Below, piece after piece: positions 6,977-15,752 of a DNA stretch of 64,000 nucleotides. Positions within the stretch are counted from its first letter, which is position 1; each line of letters opens with the position of its first letter. The DNA comes from Streptomyces sp. NBC_01275 (GTDB taxonomy: Bacteria; Actinomycetota; Actinomycetes; Streptomycetales; Streptomycetaceae). Under the pieces are notes generated by a model that saw nothing but the letters and a program-made list of their open reading frames with translations, was not told the DNA's origin and ran no database searches. The stretch lies in NCBI RefSeq assembly GCF_026340655.1, contig NZ_JAPEOZ010000001.1:3472001-3536000 (forward strand), given 5' to 3'. A program made the position numbers and the translations under genes.

Positions 6977-8385
6977 TCCTCTTCGCCCTTCGGGCCCTCG
7001 GCGATCTCCTCCGCGATCCGGTGCAGGTGCGCGCTCATCTCGCCCAGACGGGCCGACGGCGAGCTGGCAAGCCGCTCCTTGAGTTCCCGGTAGCGGGCGA
7101 GCGACTCCGATGACGAGGCCCCGTCGTAGACCTCCGCCTCCAGCTCCACGAACTCGGCTCTCGCCTGTTCGGCCCGCTCGGAGTAGGGGGTGTCGAGGCC
7201 GAACAGATCGGAGAGAACGGCGTCGTCACCGCTGCCGTACACCACCCGGTCGTACAGGTCCTGGTCGATGACCTCGGGCGGGCGCGCCTCGTCCACGCCG
7301 GGAAGCCGGATCAGGCCGCCGGGATCCGCGGCCTGGCAGATGTAGGGGCTGTGCGTGGTGACGATGAACTGGATGCGGGGGAAGTGGGCCGTCAGCCAGG
7401 GGCCGATGCGGCGCTGCCAGGAGACATGGAGATGGGCGTCGATCTCGTCGATGATGACGACGCCGGGTGTCATCAGCACGATCGACCCTCCTTGAGCCTC
7501 CCGGAGGTTGGACTCCCACAGATCGTCGCCGAACACGTCGTGCAACTGCTTGAGGATGTCGACGACAAGGGCCGACACCGTACGGAACCCGTCGCTCATC
7601 TCCCGTAGCGGGAAGCGACTGCCGTGCCGCTCGACCCACAGCCCCTCGGAGTCGACGTCGTTGATCAGGTACTCGTCCGGCAGCAGTCCGTCTCTGAGCA
7701 GCGCCAGTGCGAACGCCTTCAGTCCCTGTGCGCCCCCTCTGCCTTCCAGTGCGCGCAGATGCTGCTCGATCAGCCAGGTGACCCCCTCGGCGAGTGAGGC
7801 GTCCTCGTGGAAGAGGCTCGCGTGCCTGGCCACAGGTCCGGACACCAGCATCAGCCGCTGTACCTCACCCGAGCCGCCGGCCATCCGCCGGAACGGCCCG
7901 TAGGCCGCGGAGAACCAGCCCGCCGGATTGTCCGCCCATGGACCACGGCGGGCGATGCTGGTCTGCGCCTTGGTGTACCTGATCTCGTCGAGTCCGGGCA
8001 GGACACCGCGGCGGACCGGAACCCTGCCTGCCCAGCCGTCTCGGGGCGTCTTCCAACGGAGTCCGGCCCGGAAGGCGCCGGCGGGCGGGCGGCCCTGTGA
8101 GAACCGGTCGTGCTTCGGGTCCCGGGTGATCTCCACCTCGACCTGCCCGGCCGTTCTCTGTTCGGTCACCCAGTTCTCGAACCCCGGCACCAGACTGCGG
8201 GCCACCCCCGGTCCGCTGAGCGCGAGCGCCATGGCCCGCAGCAGCGTCGTCTTCCCGGACCCGTTGCGGCCGGCCAGCACGGTCCACCCGGCATGGCTGC
8301 CGTCGGGACGGGTCAGGGTCAGATCAACCTGACGAGGGCCGTGAAAGGACTTGATGTCCTGTACGAGGATCCGGCGGACGTACAT
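6973..8385 (-). CDS. ptuA: AAA/ABC-type ATPase, Septu PtuA-like
   Basis: This 470-residue ATPase has the SMC/ABC-like head found in OLD-type defence proteins: Walker A AGRNGSGKTT (residues 38-47), a signature-like MSDGFRT near 265, Walker B VVIIDEIDAHLH near 310, and the H-loop TTHSPYICQAAD near 345. The C-terminal part is Glu- and Arg-rich and helical. It lies directly before the HNH gene with overlapping codons, the standard PtuA-PtuB order. The start chosen is the ATG encoding MYVRRILVQDIKSF, matching the usual N-terminal strand. No ribosome-binding site precedes it, and a TAGGAT box eight bases upstream suggests a leaderless transcript. Confidence 0.87.
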   Translation of the reverse strand: MYVRRILVQDIKSFHGPRQVDLTLTRPDGSHAGWTVLAGRNGSGKTTLLRAMALALSGPGVARSLVPGFENWVTEQRTAGQVEVEITRDPKHDRFSQGRPPAGAFRAGLRWKTPRDGWAGRVPVRRGVLPGLDEIRYTKAQTSIARRGPWADNPAGWFSAAYGPFRRMAGGSGEVQRLMLVSGPVARHASLFHEDASLAEGVTWLIEQHLRALEGRGGAQGLKAFALALLRDGLLPDEYLINDVDSEGLWVERHGSRFPLREMSDGFRTVSALVVDILKQLHDVFGDDLWESNLREAQGGSIVLMTPGVVIIDEIDAHLHVSWQRRIGPWLTAHFPRIQFIVTTHSPYICQAADPGGLIRLPGVDEARPPEVIDQDLYDRVVYGSGDDAVLSDLFGLDTPYSERAEQARAEFVELEAEVYDGASSSESLARYRELKERLASSPSARLGEMSAHLHRIAEEIAEGPKGEEE

Positions 8386-8393
8386 GGGGGTTG

Positions 8394-8399
8394 ATCCTA
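8394..8399 (-). promoter_or_regulatory. Possible -10 box for a leaderless ptuAB transcript
   Basis: On the minus strand TAGGAT ends eight bases before the ATG of the ATPase gene, so transcription would begin at or next to the start codon. No convincing -35 element is visible, so confidence is low. Confidence 0.35.
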
Positions 8400-8485
8400 C
8401 GGTCCGGGTGGGAGAACGACGGTGGTCCGCGTCCGCCCGAGGGGAGTGTCCGCTTCGATCGCGCGCGTGTGTACGGCGACAGTCG

Positions 8486-8515
8486 CCGGAGAGCGGATCG
8501 TTCACCCCTCTCCGG
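8486..8515 (-). terminator. Hairpin after the isomerase operon
   Basis: CCGGAGAG and CTCTCCGG pair perfectly around a 14-base loop, 26-55 bases downstream of the minus-strand isomerase stop. It would separate that operon from the Septu pair. Confidence 0.55.
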
Positions 8516-8540
8516 CCGTCGTCGAGTGCTGCGGCGCGCG

Positions 8541-9377
8541 CTACGCCGTGTGCTCCACGAACCGTGCTGCCGTCTCCGTCAGCAGTTCCCGTCCGTCCCG
8601 TGCCCACAGGGTGTCGTTGAAGAGTTCCACCTCGATCGGGCCTGTGTAGCCGGCCGCCTCCACGTACGCCTTCCACTCGCGCATGTCGATCGCGCCGTCG
8701 CCGATCTGGCCGCGGCCGTTGAGGACGCCCTCGGGCAACGGGGTGGTCCAGTCGGCCAGTTGGAAGGTGTGGATGCGGCCGGTCGCGCCCGCGCGGGCGA
8801 TCTGGGCGGGGGCCTGGTCGTCCCACCAGATGTGGTACGTGTCGACGGTCACGCCGACCTGTTCGGCCGGGAAGCGTTCCGCGATGTCCAGGGCCTGGGC
8901 CAGGGTGGAGACCACGCAGCGGTCCGAGGCGAACATGGGGTGGAGGGGCTCGATGGCCAGGCGTACGCCGTTCGCGGCGGCGTAGGGGCCCAGTTCGGCC
9001 AGCGCGTCCGCGATGCGCTCCCTCGCGCCGTACAGGTCCTTCGAGCCGGGCGGGAGGCCGCCGGAGACCAGGACGAGGGTGTCCGTGCCGAGGGTGGCCG
9101 CCTCGTCGATCGCCCGGCGGTTGTCGGCCAGGGCCGCCGCCCGCTCGTCCGGGGCGATCGCCGTGAAGAAGCCGCCCCGGCACAACGTTGTCACCGTCAG
9201 GCCCGCGTCGCGGACCAGCTTGGCGGTCGCCTCCAGGCCGTACGTCTGGACCGGGTCGCGCCAGAGGCCGACTCCCGGGATGCCCGACTGGACGCATGCG
9301 TCGACCAGTTCGGGCAGCGAGAGCTGCTTCACCGTCATCTGGTTGATGGAGAAGCGGGTCAGGTCCGGATGGCTCAC
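8541..9377 (-). CDS. Sugar phosphate isomerase/epimerase (xylose isomerase-like TIM barrel)
   Basis: This 278-residue cytosolic TIM-barrel protein is of the AP endonuclease 2/IolE-like superfamily. Metal-site stretches typical of the fold are visible: AIEPLHPMF, VGVTVDTYHIWWDD, RIHTFQLAD and GPIEVELFND, supplying Glu, Asp, His and Glu ligands. The GTG start overlaps the stop of the DUF993 gene by four bases, placing it third in an operon after the Gfo/Idh and DUF993 genes. Such trios oxidise and rearrange a sugar or polyol; the substrate cannot be read from sequence. Confidence 0.85.
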   Translation of the reverse strand: MSHPDLTRFSINQMTVKQLSLPELVDACVQSGIPGVGLWRDPVQTYGLEATAKLVRDAGLTVTTLCRGGFFTAIAPDERAAALADNRRAIDEAATLGTDTLVLVSGGLPPGSKDLYGARERIADALAELGPYAAANGVRLAIEPLHPMFASDRCVVSTLAQALDIAERFPAEQVGVTVDTYHIWWDDQAPAQIARAGATGRIHTFQLADWTTPLPEGVLNGRGQIGDGAIDMREWKAYVEAAGYTGPIEVELFNDTLWARDGRELLTETAARFVEHTA

Positions 9378-10525
9378 TGGGTCACTCCGTACAGGGCGAG
9401 CAGGTTCTTCATCCGTTCCTCGGCCAGCTTCGGGTCGGGGAACAGGCCCAGGCCGTCGGCGAGTTCGTAGGCTCGGGCGAAGTGCGGGAGGGAGCGGGCC
9501 GACTGGAGGCCGCCGACCATGGTGAAGTGCTCCTGGTGACCCGCGAGCCAGGCCAGGAAGACCACGCCCGTCTTGTAGAAGCGGGTGGGGGTCTGGAAGA
9601 GGTGGCGGGAGAGCTCGACCGTGGGGTCCAGCAACGTCCGGAAACCGGTGACGTCGCCCGTGTCCAGGACTCGTACCGCCTCCGCCGCCAGCGGGCCCAG
9701 CGGGTCGAAGATGCCGAGCAGGGCGTGGCTGAAGCCCTGCTCGTCGCCCGCGATCAGCTCGGGGTAGTTGAAGTCGTCGCCCGTGTAGCAGCGCACGCCC
9801 TGCGGCAGCCTGCGGCGGATGTCGATCTCCCGCTGGGCGTCCAGCAGCGAGACCTTGATGCCCTCCACCTTGTCGGGGTGGGCCGCGATGACCTCCAGGA
9901 ACACCTCGGTCGCCGCGTCCAGGTCGGACGACCCCCAGTAGCCCTCCAGCGCCGGGTCGAACATCGGGCCCAGCCAGTGCAGGACCACCGGTTCGGCGGA
10001 CTGGCGCAGGAGATGGCCGTAGACGTCCAGGTAGTCCTCGGGGCCGGAGGCGGCAGCCGCCAGGGCTCGGGACGCCATCAGGATCGGCTGGGCTCCCGAC
10101 TCCTCGACGAGGGCCAGCTGCTCCTCGTAGGCCGCGCGGACCTCCTCCAGCGTGCCCGAGGCGATCTGGTCGGTGCCCACGCCGCACGCGATGCGGCCGC
10201 CCACCGCCTTCGCCTCGGCCGCCGACCTGCGGATCAGTTCGGACGCGCCCGCCCAGTCCAGGCCCATGCCGCGCTGGGCGGTGTCCATCGCCTCCGCGAC
10301 GCCGAGCCCGTGGGACCACAGGTGGCGGCGGAAGGCGAGGGTGGCGTCCCAGTCGACGGCGGCCGGGGAGTCGGGGGACACGTCCGCGAACGGGTCCGCC
10401 ACCACGTGCGCCGCCGAGAAGACCGTACGAGAGGTGAAAGGGGCGCCGGTGGTGAGGGGGAGGGGGGACGTGCGGGGGTCGTACGCCCTCAGCCCTCCTG
10501 TCGCGTCCGGGAGCTGGATCGTCAC
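9374..10525 (-). CDS. DUF993 family protein, dihydrodipicolinate-synthase-like
   Basis: This 383-residue protein is of the DUF993 family, which is annotated as aldolase-like because of a distant relation to the DapA TIM barrel. Segments such as HWLGPMFDPALEGYWGSSDL, VEGIKVSLLD with the position of a Schiff-base Lys, and CYTGDDFNYPELI are visible. It is the middle gene of the operon, joined on both sides by GTGA overlaps. The context suggests it cleaves or condenses an intermediate made by the dehydrogenase, but no reaction has been established as far as I know. Confidence 0.82.
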   Translation of the reverse strand: MTIQLPDATGGLRAYDPRTSPLPLTTGAPFTSRTVFSAAHVVADPFADVSPDSPAAVDWDATLAFRRHLWSHGLGVAEAMDTAQRGMGLDWAGASELIRRSAAEAKAVGGRIACGVGTDQIASGTLEEVRAAYEEQLALVEESGAQPILMASRALAAAASGPEDYLDVYGHLLRQSAEPVVLHWLGPMFDPALEGYWGSSDLDAATEVFLEVIAAHPDKVEGIKVSLLDAQREIDIRRRLPQGVRCYTGDDFNYPELIAGDEQGFSHALLGIFDPLGPLAAEAVRVLDTGDVTGFRTLLDPTVELSRHLFQTPTRFYKTGVVFLAWLAGHQEHFTMVGGLQSARSLPHFARAYELADGLGLFPDPKLAEERMKNLLALYGVTQ

Positions 10526-11679
10526 AGCGCGACCTCCGGGACGTCGAGGCGGCGGCCCTCGGCGGAGGACTTCAGGCCCAGCTCGGCGAGCTGGACGCCA
10601 CGGGCGCCGGCCAGCAGGTCCCAGTGGTAGGGGGCGTCGGCGTAGACGTGGCGCAGGAACAGTTCCCACTGGGCCTTGAAGCCGTTGTCGAAGTCCTGGT
10701 TGTCCGGGACCTCCTGCCACTGGTCGCGGAAGACCTCCGTGGCGGGGATGTCCGGGTTCCAGACCGGCTTGGGGGTGGCGCTGCGGTGCTGGACGCGGCA
10801 GTTGCGCAGGCCGGCGACCGCCGAGCCCTCCGTGCCGTCGACCTGGAACTCGACCAGCTCGTCGCGGTTGACGCGGACCGCCCAGGAGGAGTTGATCTGG
10901 GCGATCGCGCCGCCTTCGAGCTCGAAGACGCCGTAGGCCGCGTCGTCGGCGGTGGCGTCGTAGGGCTTGCCGTTCTCGTCCCAGCGCTGCGGGATGTGGG
11001 TGGTGGCGATGGCCTGGACGGACTTCACCCGGCCGAACAGCTCGTGGAGCACGTACTCCCAGTGCGGGAACATGTCGACGACGATGCCGCCGCCGTCCTC
11101 CGCGCGGTAGTTCCAGGAGGGGCGCTGGGCGGACTGCCAGTCGCCCTCGAAGACCCAGTAGCCGAACTCGCCGCGGATGGAGAGGATCCGGCCGAAGAAG
11201 CCGCCGTCGATGAGGCGCTTGAGCTTGAGCAGGCCCGGGAGGAAGAGCTTGTCCTGGACCACGCCGTGCTTGATGCCGGCCGCGCCTGCCAGGCGGGCCA
11301 GCTCCAGGGCGCCGTCGAGGCCGGTCGCGGTCGGCTTCTCGGTGTAGATGTGCTTGCCCGCCGCGATCGCCTTCTTGATCGCCTCCTCGCGGGCGGAGGT
11401 GACCTGGGCGTCGAAGTAGATCTCCACCGTCGGGTCGGCGAGGACCGCGTCGACGTCCGTGGAGATGTTCTCCGGGTCCAGGCCGTGCTGGTCGGCGAGC
11501 GCCCGCAGCGCGTGCTCGCGGCGGCCGACGAGGATCGGTTCCGGCCACAGCACGGTGCCGTCGCCGAGGTCGAGGCCGCCCTGTTCGCGGAGAGCCAGGA
11601 TGGAGCGGACGAGGTGCTGGCGATAGCCCATGCGCCCGGTCACGCCGTTCATGGCGATACGCACCGTCTTGCGTGTCAC
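10522..11679 (-). CDS. Gfo/Idh/MocA family oxidoreductase
   Basis: This 385-residue NAD(P)-dependent sugar dehydrogenase is the first gene of the operon. The Rossmann start is RIAMNGVTGRMGY. The family signature EKPTA sits in KHIYTEKPTATGL, and DGGGIVVDMFPHWEY holds the His and Asp of the catalytic region. The GTG at 11679 was chosen because GAAGGGA lies seven bases upstream; a frame extension to 11769 has no ribosome site. Its upstream region carries a palindromic LacI-type operator shared with the divergent regulator, so induction by the operon's own substrate is likely. Confidence 0.87.
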   Translation of the reverse strand: MTRKTVRIAMNGVTGRMGYRQHLVRSILALREQGGLDLGDGTVLWPEPILVGRREHALRALADQHGLDPENISTDVDAVLADPTVEIYFDAQVTSAREEAIKKAIAAGKHIYTEKPTATGLDGALELARLAGAAGIKHGVVQDKLFLPGLLKLKRLIDGGFFGRILSIRGEFGYWVFEGDWQSAQRPSWNYRAEDGGGIVVDMFPHWEYVLHELFGRVKSVQAIATTHIPQRWDENGKPYDATADDAAYGVFELEGGAIAQINSSWAVRVNRDELVEFQVDGTEGSAVAGLRNCRVQHRSATPKPVWNPDIPATEVFRDQWQEVPDNQDFDNGFKAQWELFLRHVYADAPYHWDLLAGARGVQLAELGLKSSAEGRRLDVPEVAL

Positions 11680-11782
11680 GTCGGTCCCTTCGTAAGTGTC
11701 GTCCGCAGCGTCCTTCGCGGCGTCCGTGCGCGTTCCGTACGCGGTTGTGCGCGCCGCGTACGCCTCCACTGATGAGCGTCAC

Positions 11783-11796
11783 AGCAAGCGCTTTCT
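11783..11796. promoter_or_regulatory. LacI-type operator AGCAAGCGCTTTCT
   Basis: The core AAGCGCTT (11786-11793) is a perfect palindrome with the central CG typical of LacI/GalR sites, and two flanking pairs extend it. It lies 104 bases upstream of the Gfo/Idh start and about 210 bases upstream of the LacI start, so it can control both directions. The rest of the 326-base gap (11680-12005) shows no gene. Confidence 0.7.
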
Positions 11797-12005
11797 ATCT
11801 GATGAGAAGCTAGCCTCTGAGCAGCGTCCGGACAAGACCGTGTCCATTCCGAGTTGTTCGAGGGGGCGAACGACAGGGGGGCGCGGCCGTAAGGTCTGCT
11901 CGATGCGCCCGGAACCGCCGGTGCGGGTGGGCTGTCTAGCTGTCTGACTGCTTTCACTAGGGCGTACGACGACGTACGACGAATGCGCGACCGGAGGACG
12001 ACTAC

Positions 12006-13052
12006 ATGACGGTGACCCTGGCGGACGTGGCGGCCCGCGCGCAGGTCTCCCCCGCGACGGTGTCGCGCGTGCTGAACGGGAACTACCCCGTCGCCGCCAC
12101 CACCCGTGAGCGGGTGCTGCGGGCGGTGGACGAACTGGACTACGTGCTGAACGGTCCCGCGAGCGCGCTGGCCGCCGCGACCTCCGACCTGGTCGGCATC
12201 CTGGTGAACGACATCGCCGACCCCTTCTTCGGGATCATGGCGAGCGCGATCCAGGCGGAGATCGGGGGGCCCGGCGGGCGGGCCGGAGGCGAGCGGCTCG
12301 CGGTGGTCTGCAACACCGGGGGCTCGGCGGAGCGCGAACTGACCTATCTGACCCTCCTCCAGCGGCAGCGGGCCGCGGCCGTGGTGCTGACCGGCGGTGC
12401 CATGGAGAACGAGCCGCACGCGGCGGCGGTGGCGGCGAAGCTGCGCAAGCTCGGGGAGGCGGGGACGCGGGTGGTGCTGTGCGGGCGGCCGCCGGCGCCG
12501 GACACCGCGGCGATCGCGCTGACCTTCGACAACCGCGGCGGCGGACGGGAGCTGACCGAGCACCTCATCGGGCTCGGGCATCGCAGGCTCGGGTACATCG
12601 CGGGACCGGAGGAGCGGACGACCACCCGGCACCGCCTGGAGGGCCACCGGGCCGCGCTGCGGGCGGCCGGCATCGAGGAGGACCCGCGCTGGACGGTGCA
12701 CGGCCGCTACGACCGTCGGGCCGGCTACGAGGCGACGCTCGAACTGCTGCGACGGGACCCGTCGTTGACCGCGGTCGTCGCCGCCAACGACTCCGTCGCG
12801 CTGGGCGCGTGCGCGGCGCTGCGCGAGTCCGGACTGCGCATCCCCGAGGACGTCTCGGTCGCCGGCTTCGACGACCTCCCCTTCAGCATCGACGCGGTGC
12901 CCTCCCTGACGACCGTACGGCTCCCCCTGGCCGAGGCGGGCGCCCGAGCGGGCCGCATCGCCATGGGCCGCGAGGAGCCGCCGCCCGGGGGGATCGCCAC
13001 GGTGCGGGGGGAGCTGATGGTGCGGGGGTCTTCTGGGGGGCCTCGGGCTTGA
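12006..13052 (+). CDS. LacI-family transcriptional repressor
   Basis: This 348-residue regulator has the N-terminal LacI helix-turn-helix TLADVAARAQVSPATVSRVL, then the hinge and the periplasmic-binding-like effector domain (LVGILVNDIADPFFG, VVAANDSVALGACAAL, VAGFDDLPFS). It is divergent from the three-gene catabolic operon and is its probable repressor, with the sugar or its derivative as inducer. A GGAGGACGAC ribosome site precedes the ATG. The 182 bases after it hold repeats of CCTCGGGCTTGA and no gene. Confidence 0.9.
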   Translation: MTVTLADVAARAQVSPATVSRVLNGNYPVAATTRERVLRAVDELDYVLNGPASALAAATSDLVGILVNDIADPFFGIMASAIQAEIGGPGGRAGGERLAVVCNTGGSAERELTYLTLLQRQRAAAVVLTGGAMENEPHAAAVAAKLRKLGEAGTRVVLCGRPPAPDTAAIALTFDNRGGGRELTEHLIGLGHRRLGYIAGPEERTTTRHRLEGHRAALRAAGIEEDPRWTVHGRYDRRAGYEATLELLRRDPSLTAVVAANDSVALGACAALRESGLRIPEDVSVAGFDDLPFSIDAVPSLTTVRLPLAEAGARAGRIAMGREEPPPGGIATVRGELMVRGSSGGPRA

Positions 13053-13234
13053 GGGCGCCTCCGGGGGGGCATCGGGGGTGACGGTGTCTTCGGCGGGGCT
13101 CGGGCTTGACGGGACATGCGGGCCTCGGGCTTGACAGCACGTCCGGGGGACCTCGGGCCTGAGGGGGCTGCGGGGCTGCGGGGCTGATGTCCCCGTCGGG
13201 ACGAAGCGCCCCGCCCGGCTGAAAGGAGACGTCG

Positions 13235-13624
13235 ATGTTGCTGCCGCCCGGTCGGGAGAGGGCCGAGCTTCTTGAAATCGTTCGGATCTCCGATGCGGCT
13301 CGGCCGTTCGGGGCGCGGGGGCTGGTCGGTGATGCCGTCGAGGTCTGGGCGGGGGACGAGGTGGTGCAGGCGCTGGCGCTGGTCGGCGAGTTGCCGGACG
13401 GTGAGAAGGCCCGTTGTTTCGTGCCGGGGTGGGGGCTGCGCGCCTACAGCGGGGACGATCCCGATCCGCTCTTCGAGATCGCGTTCTGCTTCCGGTGCAA
13501 CGGAGCGCGCGTCCGGGGGCCGGACGTCCCGGCGGAGCAGAGGAGCCAGGACTTCGACGGGGAGAGTCCCGCCGCTCGGGAACTGCTGCGGCGCTTCCGG
13601 GAGTGCGGGGCGGGCGGGGAGTAG
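13235..13624 (+). CDS. Hypothetical protein, 129 residues
   Basis: A clear ribosome site (GAAAGGAG, eight bases before the ATG) and coding-type composition support this gene. The product is acidic and soluble, without signal peptide or membrane helix. It contains WGLRAYSGDDPDPLFEIAFC followed by FRCN, a Cys-x2-Cys pair that could bind metal. I recognise no family with certainty. It looks like a small Streptomyces protein of unknown role. It stands alone between repeat-rich spacers. Confidence 0.65.
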   Translation: MLLPPGRERAELLEIVRISDAARPFGARGLVGDAVEVWAGDEVVQALALVGELPDGEKARCFVPGWGLRAYSGDDPDPLFEIAFCFRCNGARVRGPDVPAEQRSQDFDGESPAARELLRRFRECGAGGE

Positions 13625-13979
13625 CGGAGAGCGGGCGAGCGGTCTGGGGCGGGGCAGGCAGCCGTCGGGGGGCAGGAGAGCGGTCGGGGGCAGGCGAGCG
13701 GTCTGGGGCGGGGCGAGCCGTCGGGTGGCAGGCGAGCGATCGGGGGCGGGCTGGGCGTAGTTGGGGGGCAGGCGGGCGGTGCGGGGCGGGGCGGGCGTAG
13801 TTGGGGGGCAGGCGGGCGGTGCGGGGCGGGCTGGGCGTAGTTGGGGGGTAGTCGGGGAGCTGGGGTGCCGCCTACGCTTGGGTCGACGGAATCTCTGACT
13901 GAGTCAGACATCCTGCGTCGGGGTCAGGGGCTTCCGAGTCGAGCCATCCTGAGTCGAGTCGAGCCATCGGGGTCGAGCC
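13625..13979 (+). repeat. G-rich tandem-repeat spacer with 40-bp units
   Basis: This 355-base gap holds no gene. From 13625 it is built of GCGAGCGGTCTGGGGCGGGG-like blocks. From 13755 a 40-bp unit starting GCGTAGTTGGGGGGCAGGCG is repeated at 13755 and 13795, with a partial third copy at 13835. Runs of four or more G on the plus strand could form quadruplexes. Three copies of GTCGAGCCAT at about 13937-13980 lead directly into the next start codon. Confidence 0.75.
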
Positions 13980-14939
13980 ATGAGCGTCCAGGACATTCAC
14001 TCCATCCGCTCCTTCAACCGCTTCTACACCAACGTCATCGGCGCCCTCGACTACGGCCGCCACCTCTACGCCCCCTACACCCTCACCGAGTCCCGCGTCC
14101 TGTACGAGCTCGCGCACTCCCCCCGTACGGACGCGGCCGACCTGCGGGCCGCCCTGTCCCTGGACTCCGGCTACCTCAGCCGCATCCTCGGCAGGTTCGA
14201 GCAGGACGGTCTTCTCGAGCGGGCGGCGTCCGAGACGGATCCGCGTCGGCGTCGTATCGTCCTCACCCCGCGGGGGCGGGAGGCGGCCGAGCTGCTCGAC
14301 GCACGGGCCCGGGAGAGCGTCGACTCGCTGCTGGAGGAGGTGGCCCCCGGGGACCGGACCCGGCTGGTCGACGCCATGCGGACCATCCGGGACGTCCTCG
14401 GGGACGGCGACCCGGCAGGCCCCCGGGACCTCGTGCGGGACGTCGTGCTGCGCGAACCCGGTCCCGGCGACCTCGGCTGGATCGTGCAGCGCAACGCCGC
14501 GCTGTACGCCGCCGAGTTCGACTTCAACGCCGACTACGAGGGGCTCGTCGCCCGGATCGTCGCCGACTTCGCCGAGGACCACGACCCGCATCTGGAGCGG
14601 GTGTGGATCGCCGAGCTGGCGGGGCGGCCGGTGGGGTGCGTGATGTGCGTACGGGACGAGGCGCCCGGGCCCGGCACCGCACGGCTGCGGCTGCTGCTCG
14701 TCGAGCCGGAGGCGCGCGGACTCGGCGTCGGGGACCGGCTGGTCGGCGCCGTCGTCGACTTCGCGCGCGAGGTCGGCTACCGCGATCTGGTGCTGTGGAC
14801 CAACGACGTCCTCGCCGCCGCCCGCCGCCTCTACCAGCGGCACGGGTTCGTGCTGGCCGCCGAGAAACCGCACCGTTCCTTCGGCAAGGATCTCGTCGGT
14901 CAGGACTGGCGGCTGGACCTGCACGGCACACCGGAGTGA
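13980..14939 (+). CDS. MarR-type regulator fused to GNAT acetyltransferase
   Basis: This 319-residue fusion has a MarR winged helix (residues about 1-145, with LSLDSGYLSRILGRFEQDGL and the wing ETDPRRRRIVLTPRG) followed by a GNAT domain (about 150-315). The acetyl-CoA loop reads LLLVEPEARGLGVGDRLVGA, and the later LWTNDVLAAARRLYQRHGF is the usual beta6-alpha4 segment. Such fusions are widespread in actinomycetes; targets are unknown. The ATG is embedded in short repeats and lacks an obvious ribosome site. The isomerase gene follows after only 11 bases, so the two may be co-transcribed. Confidence 0.85.
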   Translation: MSVQDIHSIRSFNRFYTNVIGALDYGRHLYAPYTLTESRVLYELAHSPRTDAADLRAALSLDSGYLSRILGRFEQDGLLERAASETDPRRRRIVLTPRGREAAELLDARARESVDSLLEEVAPGDRTRLVDAMRTIRDVLGDGDPAGPRDLVRDVVLREPGPGDLGWIVQRNAALYAAEFDFNADYEGLVARIVADFAEDHDPHLERVWIAELAGRPVGCVMCVRDEAPGPGTARLRLLLVEPEARGLGVGDRLVGAVVDFAREVGYRDLVLWTNDVLAAARRLYQRHGFVLAAEKPHRSFGKDLVGQDWRLDLHGTPE

Positions 14940-14950
14940 CAGTAGAGAAC

Positions 14951-15751
14951 ATGAAGCTCGCCTTCTCCACCCTCGGCGTCCCCGGTCTGCCGCTGCCCGA
15001 TGTGCTGCGGCTCGCCTCCGCGCACGGCTACCACGGCGTCGAGCTGCGCGCCCACCCCGAGGAACCCGTCCACCCCGGCCTGGGCGCGGACGCCCGCTCC
15101 GACGCGGCCGCCGCGTTCAAGACGGCCGGGATCGAACTCCTGGGGGTGGCGGGGTACGCGCGCGTGGCCGCGCCCGGCGCCGACGAGCCCGTGATCGAGG
15201 AGATCCGCGCGCTCGCCGAACTCGCCCGCGACCTCGGCGCGCCCTTCGTCCGCGTCTTCCCCGGCGGGTCCGACGCGCAGTCCCCCGCCGAGGCCGACGC
15301 GGTCGCCGCCCGTCGGCTCGGCACGGCCGCCGAGTTCGCCGCCGACCTCGGCGTGCGCATCCTGCTGGAGACCCACGACTCCCACCGCACCGGCGCCGAC
15401 GCGATGCGCGTCCTGGGCCTGGTCGGACACCGGCAGGTGGGCGCGCTGTGGGACGTCATGCACACCTGGCTCGGCGGCGAACAGCCACAGGAGACCTACG
15501 CGGCGCTCTCGCCGTATCTCGGATATGTGCAGGTCAAGGACATCGCCTCGGCCGAGGACACCACCCCGCTGGCCCTGGGCGCGGGCGTCCTGCCGCTCGC
15601 CGACTGCGTGGAGGTCCTCTCCCGGCACGGCTGGGACGGGTGGCTGTGCTGGGAGTACGAGCAGCGGTGGTATCCCTCCGCGCCACCGCTGCCGGAGCTG
15701 CTGGACGCGGGGCGGGAGCACCTGGCGCGGCTGCTGAACGACTCGGCATAG
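14951..15751 (+). CDS. Sugar phosphate isomerase/epimerase
   Basis: This 266-residue TIM-barrel protein is of the xylose isomerase-like superfamily. Metal-site stretches ILLETHDSH, GALWDVMHTW, YVQVKDI and WLCWEYEQRW are in the expected order. It lacks membrane or signal segments. It starts 11 bases after the MarR-GNAT stop. It is not closely similar in visible sequence to the isomerase at 8541-9377, so they are distant paralogues. Substrate unknown. Confidence 0.85.
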   Translation: MKLAFSTLGVPGLPLPDVLRLASAHGYHGVELRAHPEEPVHPGLGADARSDAAAAFKTAGIELLGVAGYARVAAPGADEPVIEEIRALAELARDLGAPFVRVFPGGSDAQSPAEADAVAARRLGTAAEFAADLGVRILLETHDSHRTGADAMRVLGLVGHRQVGALWDVMHTWLGGEQPQETYAALSPYLGYVQVKDIASAEDTTPLALGAGVLPLADCVEVLSRHGWDGWLCWEYEQRWYPSAPPLPELLDAGREHLARLLNDSA

Positions 15752-15752
15752 G

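Noticed and set aside
6215..8385. Retron or other three-gene system around PtuA/PtuB
   Set aside because: No reverse transcriptase frame or msr/msd-like inverted structure was found on either side.
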